This document shows positions 53,682 through 61,504 of a stretch of 64,000 nt of DNA, piece by piece. Each line of letters starts with the position of its first letter. Position 1 is the first letter of the stretch. The position numbers and the translations under genes were made by a program. The stretch is from UBA6224 sp963800205. GTDB taxonomy: Bacteria; Patescibacteriota; Saccharimonadia; Saccharimonadales; UBA4665. The DNA is taken from the NCBI GenBank assembly GCA_963800205.1, contig CAWCZQ010000001.1:62001-126000 (forward strand). The letters are read 5' to 3'. The notes beneath the pieces were generated by a model. The model had not been told where the DNA came from and did not search any database. It was given only the letters and a program-made list of their open reading frames with translations.

Positions 53682-54748
53682 ACGCTATAGCGCCCTATTA
53701 AGAACAAAATAAGGCCCAGGACGCCGGCAACTTGCCCAAGTATCCAAAATCGCATGGTAACTTTGGTTTCTGGCCAGCCTAAGGCTTCGAAATGGTGATG
53801 AATCGGCGAGGATAAAAAGACTTTTTTGCCATGGCGTAATTTGCGCGACAGACGGTTGATAATTACTGAGCCCGTTTCCATGACATAGACTGCGCCAATA
53901 ATCGGCAGGATAAAAATTGTGTCGGTTTGCATGGCAATAATGCCCAATGCCGTACCGAGCGCAAACGCACCGACATCTCCCATAATGAACCGAGCTGGAA
54001 AGATATTAAACCAGGTGTAACTTAGCAAAGCACCCACGACAGCCAAACAGAAGCCAGCCAAGGCATACTTACCTTCGACGGCGCAAATGACAGCGTAGGT
54101 CATAAACGACGACACCAACAATCCGCCAGCCAAACCATCGAGCCCATCTGATATGTTTACCGAGTTGGCTGTTGCAACCACTACAAACCAAAAAATTAGT
54201 ATAATCAACGCCCCGACATATAGTTCACCAAAGCCCGGCACGAACAAACTAGTAACGTCTAATTTGCTGAAGAACCACCAGCCTCCTGTGAGCGCGACGA
54301 CGCTATATAAGAAAAATTTCAGCCGTGAGCGCATGCCGGCGATACCACCGGAGCTTTTAATGTTCATGATATCGTCAATAAACCCGATAGCGGCCGCACC
54401 GACCATGCCGGCCAATGGCAGCCACGTCTGTCCCCTGTCCAGATTAGCGACGAGCGTGACGATGGCAATCGCTATCACAAAAATAATACCGCCCATGGTG
54501 GGAATATGCCGTTTGTGTTTGGCGGCGTGGAGTTTTTGGTAGACTGTCGCGGCACCACCCGACCACGCTTCGGTGCGTGGTTTTTTCCACCATTGCCGTT
54601 GGTACGCGACGGTAGTGTATAGCGGTGTTAAAGCCATGCTCAAAATAAAGCTCAAAAAGCCGAGAAGCAAGATATGAACCAGAGAGCCGCTCAGGATAGG
54701 AACATATAACGTATCATTATGAAATTGCATATAAACTGTTGGTTGCAT
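53678..54748 (-). CDS. mraY: Phospho-MurNAc-pentapeptide transferase MraY
   Basis: Ten helices with KKPRTEAWSGG, HIPTMGGIIFV, GFIDDIMNIKSSG, NSVNISDGLDGLAGGL, MGDVGAFALGTALG and FLSSPIHHHFEALG, all MraY signatures including the catalytic Asp pair and the HHH motif. It makes lipid I. TATAAT lies 22 bases before the ATG, in the ftsI-mraY gap. Confidence 0.96.
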   Translation of the reverse strand: MQPTVYMQFHNDTLYVPILSGSLVHILLLGFLSFILSMALTPLYTTVAYQRQWWKKPRTEAWSGGAATVYQKLHAAKHKRHIPTMGGIIFVIAIAIVTLVANLDRGQTWLPLAGMVGAAAIGFIDDIMNIKSSGGIAGMRSRLKFFLYSVVALTGGWWFFSKLDVTSLFVPGFGELYVGALIILIFWFVVVATANSVNISDGLDGLAGGLLVSSFMTYAVICAVEGKYALAGFCLAVVGALLSYTWFNIFPARFIMGDVGAFALGTALGIIAMQTDTIFILPIIGAVYVMETGSVIINRLSRKLRHGKKVFLSSPIHHHFEALGWPETKVTMRFWILGQVAGVLGLILFLIGRYSV

Positions 54749-54784
54749 ATCGTGTGTGTCTTTATCTTATATTATAGCATTTAG

Positions 54785-56569
54785 TTACTGCTTTGGGGTG
54801 ACATAACCGTTATTAATCAGCATGTGCGCCAAGTCGCCAAATACCGGTTGTCCACCGTACGAGCCGGCGTAACCATAGACATTTGGTTTGATGTTGAAAA
54901 CCACAATGACATACTGCGGTGTGTTGCCGCCGACAAACCCCATGTAAGTGCCATTAAACAAATGATCGTAGTAGCCGCCGCTCGGCTGGGCTACCTGGGC
55001 GGTACCAGTTTTGCCGCCGACAATATACTGATCCGGGAACTTCATATACGAAAAACCACCACGGTAGTAGGTATCCACCACGTTTTGCATGAGCGGCACC
55101 ATGTCTTTCGACACTTGGCGGCTCACGACGTTACGGCGCACAACCTCTGGTTTGTTGCGGTGCACAGTACCGTCAAACTTAGTCATGCTATCGATGAGGG
55201 TGGGCTTGTAGTAGGTACCGCCGTTAAGCACACTAGATAAAGCAGTCCCCATCTGCAAGGGCGTCACCTGCACGCCCTGTCCGAATGAAGTGTTGGCGTA
55301 CGTCAGCGCTAAAGCAGGACGCTTGGCGTCAGCTGGCGGTACGTAGCCACCCGATTCATAGCCTTGCTCAATATCGGTATATTCGCCAAATCGATAGTGT
55401 TTGGTCATGTAGTCATGCCAGGCATTGATTGCTTTCATGTTAACCGTATTCCCCTGCTTGCCCATCTGCATCAACAGCCACGTTGCCCCGGTATTTAACG
55501 AGAGTGCCAAGGTGCTGGACACACTCTGCTGCCGGGCGCCGCCATCTTCTTCGATGTCGGTGATGTTATAGCCGTCTATCTTCCAGTGAGCGGGATCATA
55601 GAATGTCGTGTCAGGCTTAACTACCCCTTGATCAAGCGCCGCTGCTGCCGTTAATGGCTTCATAATCGAGCCCGGTTCGATCGCGTTACTGACGGCACCG
55701 TTTTGGAATAATTTGGGGTTAGAGACATCAGTATATTTAGCGGGATTATACGTCGGATAATTGGCCATCGCCTTTATTTGGCCACTATTGGGGTCCATGA
55801 TGAGCGCACTCAATCCTTGTGAGCGGGTTTTTTTGTACTGCTCTTTGAGGATTGATTCCATTTGCTTCTGCATACCCAAATCAATGGTCAGTTGCACGTT
55901 ATCGCCTCGCTGGGCCGGCTCTGAGACATTATCTTTGCTGGCGGCCAATGGAACGCCATGAACGTCGGTAATCGCTTTGAGGAGGCCCGGAGAGCCATTG
56001 AGACTGTCATTGAGAGCCTGTTCGATCCCATAGACCCCTTTGCCGGCATCATTCACAAAACCGAGAAGCTGAGCAGCCATGCTACCTTGCGGGTATACCC
56101 GATACGATTGTTCCTGTGCCCCTATGCCGGGGAATTCATGCTTGAGCAACTGTTCTTTTTTTGTCTTGCTGACCTTTTTAGCCAAAATCACGTAACGGGC
56201 GCCTTCGCGCGTAATCCGCGCCTTATAGTCCTCGGTTGAACCGCCTAATATTTTCCTCAGAGTAGTGGCAACGGTATCGGGCTTTTTGACAAAGCTAGGG
56301 TCGGCGTAAATGGTGTACAGAGTCTGGTTGAGTACGATTGGTACCGACGAACCGCCATCATAGGCACTAATAACACCTCGGGATGCCGGGATTTCGTATT
56401 GTTTGAGCTGGTCACTCAGAGCGGCTGTTTTGTAATGGTCGTAGCGAATTACTTGCAAATAAAAGAGACGAATGCCAAATATTGCCATTATGAGCAGGAG
56501 AATACCGTACCAGAAACGTATGCGCCGATACGGCCGCATACCCTCGCTTGTGTCGCTCGAGAAAGCCAT
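54785..56569 (-). CDS. ftsI: Septal transpeptidase FtsI (class B PBP)
   Basis: One N-terminal helix (~18-38), a pedestal domain, then the transpeptidase domain with SxxK in EPGSIMKP (Ser ~301), SxN in LSLNTG (~357) and KTG in VGGKTGTAQ. The length of 594 residues is normal. The ATG lies eight bases after TATACT (56578-56583), an internal promoter in the cluster. It crosslinks septal peptidoglycan. Confidence 0.94.
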   Translation of the reverse strand: MAFSSDTSEGMRPYRRIRFWYGILLLIMAIFGIRLFYLQVIRYDHYKTAALSDQLKQYEIPASRGVISAYDGGSSVPIVLNQTLYTIYADPSFVKKPDTVATTLRKILGGSTEDYKARITREGARYVILAKKVSKTKKEQLLKHEFPGIGAQEQSYRVYPQGSMAAQLLGFVNDAGKGVYGIEQALNDSLNGSPGLLKAITDVHGVPLAASKDNVSEPAQRGDNVQLTIDLGMQKQMESILKEQYKKTRSQGLSALIMDPNSGQIKAMANYPTYNPAKYTDVSNPKLFQNGAVSNAIEPGSIMKPLTAAAALDQGVVKPDTTFYDPAHWKIDGYNITDIEEDGGARQQSVSSTLALSLNTGATWLLMQMGKQGNTVNMKAINAWHDYMTKHYRFGEYTDIEQGYESGGYVPPADAKRPALALTYANTSFGQGVQVTPLQMGTALSSVLNGGTYYKPTLIDSMTKFDGTVHRNKPEVVRRNVVSRQVSKDMVPLMQNVVDTYYRGGFSYMKFPDQYIVGGKTGTAQVAQPSGGYYDHLFNGTYMGFVGGNTPQYVIVVFNIKPNVYGYAGSYGGQPVFGDLAHMLINNGYVTPKQ

Positions 56570-56628
56570 ATCTGTCTAGTATACCTTAAGCATTACCCTG
56601 TTAGAAGAAGGAATAGGAGTGCGCGGCA

Positions 56629-56976
56629 CTAGTCGGTAACAGTTCCGCTGGGTGTAATGGGAGTCAGAGAGCTTGCGACGGTACTGTTTTGGACACGATC
56701 TAATGATTGCAGGCGGGCCGATGCTACTTCCAGATCATCATGCTGGGCCTGAAGCTGGCTCTGTTTCTCTTTGAGATCGTTAATAGTGTACCCGTAGGCG
56801 TTTGTTTTGGTAACTTGCGTCAGATACAACAGGCCGAGTAAACATGCCAGGACAATCAGAATAATAGTGTTACTAACCGGACCAATCGTACGCTCTTTGG
56901 CGCGAAACGTCACCGAATTTTGCTGTCGCGTGGCATAGTGCTGCCGACTCAACGCCAGTGAGTTTGAATATGTCAT
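56629..56976 (-). CDS. ftsL: FtsL-like division protein
   Basis: A 115-residue bitopic protein with a basic cytoplasmic N-terminus, one helix (~36-54, TIILIVLACLLGLLYLTQV) and a coiled coil (LKEKQSQLQAQHDDLEVASARLQ split). Its place between rsmH and ftsI and its layout identify FtsL; the sequence alone would not. Confidence 0.8.
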   Translation of the reverse strand: MTYSNSLALSRQHYATRQQNSVTFRAKERTIGPVSNTIILIVLACLLGLLYLTQVTKTNAYGYTINDLKEKQSQLQAQHDDLEVASARLQSLDRVQNSTVASSLTPITPSGTVTD

Positions 56977-57007
56977 ATGTTACGTACTTTTTATGTTTGT
57001 ATTGGGT

Positions 57008-57043
57008 GGCAATCGCCCCGAACTTTTCAACAGGGCGATTGCC
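57008..57043 (-). promoter_or_regulatory. 11-bp perfect hairpin in the rsmH-ftsL gap
   Basis: GGCAATCGCCC pairs with GGGCGATTGCC around a 14-base loop. It has no T-run, so it is more likely an RNA processing, pausing or stability element within the dcw message than a terminator. Confidence 0.5.
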
Positions 57044-57068
57044 GAGCGCTCAAAAACAGTGCTAAAGT

Positions 57069-57128
57069 CTAAACGACTTTAACGACGATTTTGTAAGCGC
57101 GGGAGCTACTTTTTACCGGAATTGGCAT
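57069..57128 (-). CDS. Possible 19-residue micro-ORF between rsmH and ftsL
   Basis: ATG 57128 begins two bases after the rsmH TGA (TGACAATG), and AAAGGGG at the rsmH end serves as ribosome site. The product starts MPIPVKSSSRAYKIVVKVV. A short hairpin (AAAGTC/GACTTT) covers its stop. It may couple translation from rsmH to ftsL. Confidence 0.35.
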   Translation of the reverse strand: MPIPVKSSSRAYKIVVKVV

Positions 57129-57130
57129 TG

Positions 57131-58045
57131 TCAGCCCCTTTCTTTTTGGTTTTTTATTTTCACTGCGACTCGTAGCTTTGCACTACGTGAACGCGGATTA
57201 GAAACAATTTCATGAGGTGTTGCCACCGCCGGACGTTTTATGACCAGTCGTAGTTCGGCATCGTAGCGGTCCCCTGCCCTCTCTGCCAAGAATCTTTTGA
57301 CGATCCTGTCTTCGAGGCTATGGAAACTGATAATACCGAGCCGTCCGCCAGGTGCCAACAACCGCTGCCACAATGGCAGACTGTGTTCCAACTGCGCCAG
57401 TTCGTCGTTGACGACGATACGGAGCGCCTGAAACGTTCGAGTCGCCGGGTGCACGCGACTATGTCCGGGCCACGCTTTGGCAACAACGGCAGCTAACTGG
57501 GTTGTTGTCGAAAACGGGCGATGGGTCGTGATGAGATGAGCGATCCGCTTGGCCTTTGGCTCTTCGCCGTACTGCTTCAGTATGTCGGCTATTTGTCCTT
57601 CGGGCCAACTATTAACCACGATTTCAGCGGTCAAAGCTTGCGTTTGGTCCATCCTCATATCAAGCGGACCTTCCGCCTGAAGTGAAAAACCACGACTTTC
57701 CTCGTTAAGGTGCGGTGACGATACGCCAATGTCCGCCAAAATAATGTCATAACGTCTGCTCTCATCGAGCAATTGTTGGCTTGCCGACAAATAATCGGCT
57801 TGCCGTATATCAATGCCGCTTCCGGCGAAGCGTTGTTGCAATTGGACAATTGCATTGCCATCGCGATCGACAAGCGTCGCCTGCTGCGGTGCCTGTGTAT
57901 GCGACAATACCGCTGTCGCGTGGCCGCCGTAACCTGCCGTCAAATCGAGATACGATTCCTCTTTTTTCGGGTCCAGATACGTCAGCACCTGCTCAAGCAG
58001 TACTGGGGTATGCAAGATATTATTTTGGTTTTTGTTTTGGTGCAT
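57131..58045 (-). CDS. rsmH: 16S rRNA m4C1402 methyltransferase RsmH (MraW)
   Basis: HTPVLLEQVLTYL, YLDLTAGYGGHATAVL (SAM site), IILADIGVSSPHL, RGFSLQAEGPLDMRM and the C-terminal IISFHSLEDRIVKRF plus NPRSRSAKLRVA are all RsmH signatures. The first ten codons (MHQNKNQNN) form part of a CAAAAA-rich stretch that extends upstream. There is no clear ribosome site; the leader is A-rich and unstructured. Confidence 0.95.
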   Translation of the reverse strand: MHQNKNQNNILHTPVLLEQVLTYLDPKKEESYLDLTAGYGGHATAVLSHTQAPQQATLVDRDGNAIVQLQQRFAGSGIDIRQADYLSASQQLLDESRRYDIILADIGVSSPHLNEESRGFSLQAEGPLDMRMDQTQALTAEIVVNSWPEGQIADILKQYGEEPKAKRIAHLITTHRPFSTTTQLAAVVAKAWPGHSRVHPATRTFQALRIVVNDELAQLEHSLPLWQRLLAPGGRLGIISFHSLEDRIVKRFLAERAGDRYDAELRLVIKRPAVATPHEIVSNPRSRSAKLRVAVKIKNQKERG

Positions 58046-58389
58046 CTAAACTTGCTTTTGTTTTTGGTTTTTGTTTTTGCAAGGTCACCTAATCAGCAGT
58101 CAACTATTTGTTTTTTGGATGTTTTTGTTTTTGTGGAGGCGACAAGCCATGTATGTAAAGAAGGTGTTAAACGGGATTTTAAAAATCCTTAGAACTTCTT
58201 ACTGATCATGTCGCCAAGTAAGTGTTTGAGAGACTTATGTGTGAGGTGGAGTTTTGGGAGGTGTTTTTACGTAAAGTACGAGGGTTTTTAGCGTGGTGCC
58301 CTGTCCTATCCACGTGTTGATTGCCGATTAGCTAACCTCGAGGTTAGTGTGGTAACTAATCGGTTTGATTGTTAAAGTGCGGCAACGAA
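58046..58389 (-). other. 344-base gap between mraZ and rsmH: structured and A-rich leader
   Basis: No gene is seen. From right to left on the minus strand it holds nested inverted repeats (CCGATTAG/CTAATCGG around the palindrome CTAACCTCGAGGTTAG, near 58326-58363), a GGATTTT/AAAATCC hairpin near 58175, a long-distance GGCGACA/TGTCGCC pair, and then (on the minus strand) CAAAAA-type repeats leading into rsmH. The stems lack T-runs. Confidence 0.5.
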
Positions 58390-58762
58390 TCAGTCGGCGT
58401 GTTCTTTTGCGATCAAGCGCCAATAGCGCCCAACCCCAACTGCAATCACGTCGCGGGTCATATCAGCATAATCCAACAAGTGCTGCTCGAGCGTTATGCG
58501 GCCTTGTTTGCCGTCTAACAGAGCTTCTACCTTGCCCATCCTGAATTGTACGTTCAGGTCGGCTACCCGTTCGTCGAGAATATCACCGTCGAGTTTGGGT
58601 TCGACGAGGTTATCCCATACATCTTTTGGGTAGAGATGCAGATATTTTCCAAAGCCTCGGGTAATGACTGCCCCATTTGCAAAGCGTGTCACGAAGTTCG
58701 GTCGGTATGGTTAACCGCCGCTTATCGTCAAGCTTTCGTTCGAAGTAGTCTACCGTGGACAT
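58390..58762 (-). pseudogene. mraZ: Transcriptional regulator MraZ, frameshifted
   Basis: ATG 58762 follows AGAGGA and gives MSTVDYFERKLDDKRRLTIP, the first AbrB-like MraZ repeat. About 20 codons on, at CTTCGTGACACGC (58690-58705), the reading frame must move by -1 to continue with GAVITRGFGKYLHLYPKDVW and the second repeat (DAKQGRITL-like DGKQGRITLEQ), ending IAKEHAD. No slippery heptamer is present there, so an extra base or a sequencing error is the likely cause. An intact gene would give ~123 residues. MraZ normally represses its own dcw operon. Confidence 0.85.
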
Positions 58763-58826
58763 TGGTATCCTCTTTAAGTTGCCAGTGGTTTTTATTTTTT
58801 GGTAGGAGCCTTTGGCTACCTACGAT

Positions 58827-58884
58827 TACCCACTGCCATGAATATACTACCCACAGTGACCCACTTGCAACCCCTTTTTACCCA
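58827..58884 (-). promoter_or_regulatory. dcw promoter with four MraZ-box-like repeats
   Basis: On the minus strand the promoter is TTGCAA (58865-58870), an 18-base spacer and TATATT (58841-58846). Four TGGGT repeats lie at 58827-58832, 58848-58853, 58858-58863 and 58879-58884. Their spacing is 21, 10 and 21 bases, so all face the same side of the helix. Two fill the spacer between -35 and -10. This is the layout of known MraZ operators, which are direct TGGG repeats one helical turn apart. Confidence 0.85.
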
Positions 58885-58911
58885 AAAACCGGTGTTTATC
58901 ACACCGGTTTT
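58884..58911 (-). terminator. Terminator of the gene upstream of mraZ
   Basis: The AAAAACCGGTGT/ACACCGGTTTT hairpin has a TTATC loop and T-runs on both sides. It lies between the extended end (58960) of the 59610 gene and the dcw promoter. Confidence 0.8.
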
Positions 58912-58959
58912 CCACAGTTTGGCAATTTTTTGGCCAAAGACACAAGATGTAGCGCTGCC

Positions 58960-59610
58960 CTATTGTTCGTGAGCGCTACCATTCATAATGAATTCTGCCG
59001 CTTCAACTGCACTGGGGTCACCATAGCGAGACTCAGATTCTACCGGCCCCGAACCCTTAGAGGATTCAATTGCCCACTGGCATCAAGCCCAACCTTTAAA
59101 GAATGTCCTATATGTCCCTGGTAAGCCAGTATCGATCACATAACCCTCTGCTTGGAGCTGTTCACTATTGATCCAGTAGGTATGTTCACTTCGTTCTGAT
59201 GGGCTATGCATGTCAGTTGGGTCAAAACCTGGCTCAGTAATTGCCATCCAACCAGGGTGTTCGCGAGAGGTCATGCCCATTCGTATTACTAATGCCTGAT
59301 CATGCGGTACTTTTTCGGCAACATTGCCGGGACTACCGTCGGCGGAAGATCCATTGTTCGTGCTTGGGGTGAGGCGCAATTTAGCGCCTGATTTCAGTAC
59401 GATGACACTGTCGTCAACATGGTCAATACTTTTGACCGCTTCAAGGCGCTGAGACGCTATACGTTCCTGCTCAACATTATTCAGATGGCGCGCTTCTGTA
59501 ACGCCAACGACTGCTGCCAATACAGCTACCCCGCCGATAGCGACATTTCTCTTATTTAATCTATTAGGTGACGGTGACTGATCGTAGCTATAATTACCTG
59601 TTTTGGTCAT
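58960..59610 (-). CDS. Membrane-anchored unknown protein interrupted by an in-frame TGA
   Basis: ATG 59610 follows AAGGAA. The protein has a cytoplasmic head, a helix at ~23-40 (VAIGGVAVLAAVVGVTEA) and an external domain with the look of an SH3-type fold (SVIVLKSGAKLRLTPS; HPGWMAITEPGF; SEHTYWINSEQLQAEGY). It ends at TGA 59083-59085 after 175 residues. The same frame continues without a break for 40 more coding-like codons (CQWAIESSKGSG ... EAAEFIMNGSAHEQ) to TAG at 58960, close to the terminator. The TGA is either a recent nonsense mutation or a readthrough site. Confidence 0.65.
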
Positions 59611-59658
59611 AATTTTTCGGTATTCCTTGGTGTATTTGTTTTATTGAAACTAAACAAT

Positions 59659-59687
59659 ATTGTAGCAAAACATTAGCATTTTGTCAA
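59659..59687 (-). promoter_or_regulatory. Promoter of the 59610 gene
   Basis: On the minus strand TTGACA (59682-59687), a 17-base spacer and TACAAT (59659-59664). Confidence 0.75.
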
Positions 59688-59696
59688 TGTTATGTA

Positions 59697-60737
59697 TTAG
59701 CTTGTTTTTAGAATACTGCCAATCGCCTGCTGCAACAATACCGGGTCATGCCGAATATACGACCGATGTTTTGCCAGCTTATCTCCGACCGACGCTGGTT
59801 GCGCCGGGGACTGCCGCGAACCTAAAAGTGGTAAGCCTCGTAGCTCATACGAGCTATCGATTGTTTCATGTGGCAATGCTACCAACGGCTCTCCCTCGTT
59901 TTCGTAGCGACGGAGCAGGTCTTGCTCGGGTTGGGCTGTATTGTAAAGCACTATGTCTAGCATGCGGACGCCCGCAAATCGCTCAATTTCTGCGGCGTGA
60001 TCTCTGACATCAAACTGCTCGGTATGCCCGGGTTTTGTCACCAAATTACAGATATATACCACCTTGGCAGAGGTGCGAGCCAACGCGTGCCCCACCCCCT
60101 CTACCAATAAGGCTGGTGCGAGCGAGGTATACAAATCACCGGGCGCTATAATGACTACCTCGGCCTGCTCAATTGCTTGCTGAGCTTCTGGGTTGATATT
60201 CGCGTTCGGTTCTAGCGTCAGCTGCGGCAGTTGCTGGCCTTGAATCATGCCCGTGTCTACCTGATGTTCACCATGGAGCCGTCGCCCGTCAGCCGTGGTA
60301 GCAACCAGCCGCACATTATCGAAAGTTATTGGCACGACGCGTCCCGTAATATTCAGCACCTCACTGGCTGTTTTCACGGCCTGGGCAAAACTACCCGTTT
60401 GCTTTTCCAGCGCCGTCAATAACAAATTACCAAAGGAATGGCCCGCTAAACTACCAGTATCAAATCTGTAATTAAATAAATCGCGCAAATGCGGTGTATC
60501 GGACAGCGCAACTAAACATTGGCGGACGTCGCCCGGGGGCAATGCGCCCAGCTCATCACGCAAGACCCCACTGGAACCGCCATCGTCCGCCATACTAACC
60601 AATGCGGTCACCTCGGCGCTCACAGCCTTAACTGCCTGCAGCACCGTAAAGCTGCCTGTACCACCGCCGATAACAACATAGCGATGCGCAATGCCGTCTT
60701 TCTTATTATTAACTGAACCGTCTAGCGTCTTCGCCAT
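59697..60737 (-). CDS. yvcK: YvcK/CofD-like UDP-sugar-binding morphogenesis factor
   Basis: YVVIGGGTGSFTVLQAVK at the N-terminus, LVSMADDGGSSGVLRDELG, PPGDVRQCLVAL, GHSFGNLLLTAL, and APGDLYTSLAPALLVEGV define the family. The length of 346 residues is typical. In Bacillus the protein binds UDP-GlcNAc and supports wall synthesis on gluconeogenic carbon. Its place beside the dcw cluster fits a wall role. The usual partners (rapZ, whiA) are not in the window. Confidence 0.92.
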   Translation of the reverse strand: MAKTLDGSVNNKKDGIAHRYVVIGGGTGSFTVLQAVKAVSAEVTALVSMADDGGSSGVLRDELGALPPGDVRQCLVALSDTPHLRDLFNYRFDTGSLAGHSFGNLLLTALEKQTGSFAQAVKTASEVLNITGRVVPITFDNVRLVATTADGRRLHGEHQVDTGMIQGQQLPQLTLEPNANINPEAQQAIEQAEVVIIAPGDLYTSLAPALLVEGVGHALARTSAKVVYICNLVTKPGHTEQFDVRDHAAEIERFAGVRMLDIVLYNTAQPEQDLLRRYENEGEPLVALPHETIDSSYELRGLPLLGSRQSPAQPASVGDKLAKHRSYIRHDPVLLQQAIGSILKTS

Positions 60738-60787
60738 ATGTAAGAATTATTGTACGCAGATACCGAGTGGAGGCAAGATTGCGTTGA

Positions 60788-61432
60788 CTATGCCAGATCA
60801 ATGACGACCGGTTCGCCGGTTTTCAATCGATGAAACGTAATGCCGTCCTTGGCAAAGATTCCTTCAAGGTCGCTATACATTCCCTCACGCGCTTCGTCAC
60901 TCCAGTGCCAATCATGGATCGGTAGAATGTGCTTTGGCTTAAGCTTGAGAGCGAGCCGAACCGCATCGAGCGTCGAGCCCCACGGCGCTTGAATTGGCAG
61001 TGCCAAGATTGGCTTTGTGGCATCAAAGCTATGGCTGTCGCCAGGATCTGTCAGCATATCGATATAATGCACGCCAATATTTTGTGGCTGGGCAAACATA
61101 GGTTCTACGTTTTCATGTGGTGCTTCAAAAAAGACTAAGCCTTCCGTCTCTTCGCTAGTGATATGCTGGATGCCCTCGCGACGGAGCATGTCGGCAACTT
61201 CTGGGGTCGTGGTAATGCGCACATCCGGAAACTTCCCCACTAGATGTTTTACCAACGGAACACTGCAATGGTCGGCGTGACCATGCGTAATCACGATATC
61301 GTCTAAATACTCCAGTGAGTCTATATGCAACGCCGCTTCGCTCATGACGCCAGGGTCAAACAACACTGTTCTATTGACTGGACTTGGCATTTCTACAAGT
61401 AAACAAGAATGGACAAATTTGGTAATCTTCAT
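60788..61432 (-). CDS. MBL-fold metal-dependent hydrolase (UlaG-like)
   Basis: AAAGGAGGCG precedes ATG 61432. The N-terminal strand KITKFVHSCLLVE, the metal motif VITHGHADHC (~48-57), the later GDSHSFDATKP and the HIS residues in KHILPIHDWHWSD fit the small MBL-fold proteins related to UlaG/YtkL. The length is 214 residues. The substrate is unknown. Confidence 0.88.
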   Translation of the reverse strand: MKITKFVHSCLLVEMPSPVNRTVLFDPGVMSEAALHIDSLEYLDDIVITHGHADHCSVPLVKHLVGKFPDVRITTTPEVADMLRREGIQHITSEETEGLVFFEAPHENVEPMFAQPQNIGVHYIDMLTDPGDSHSFDATKPILALPIQAPWGSTLDAVRLALKLKPKHILPIHDWHWSDEAREGMYSDLEGIFAKDGITFHRLKTGEPVVIDLA

Positions 61433-61504
61433 ACGCCTCCTTTGCGGTTACTCTCTTGTTTATAGCAGGAACGTCAGCGCTGTCTGTGAAATAACGAACC
61501 GATG

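Noticed and set aside
59083..59085. Genome-wide UGA recoding to Gly as in Gracilibacteria or SR1.
   Set aside because: TGA ends other intact genes at the expected places, for example rsmH and the gene overlapping the Y-polymerase start, and no enrichment of in-frame TGA is seen.
58546..59124. 192-codon plus-strand ORF opposite mraZ.
   Set aside because: It is antisense to mraZ and its operator region and has no recognisable domain.
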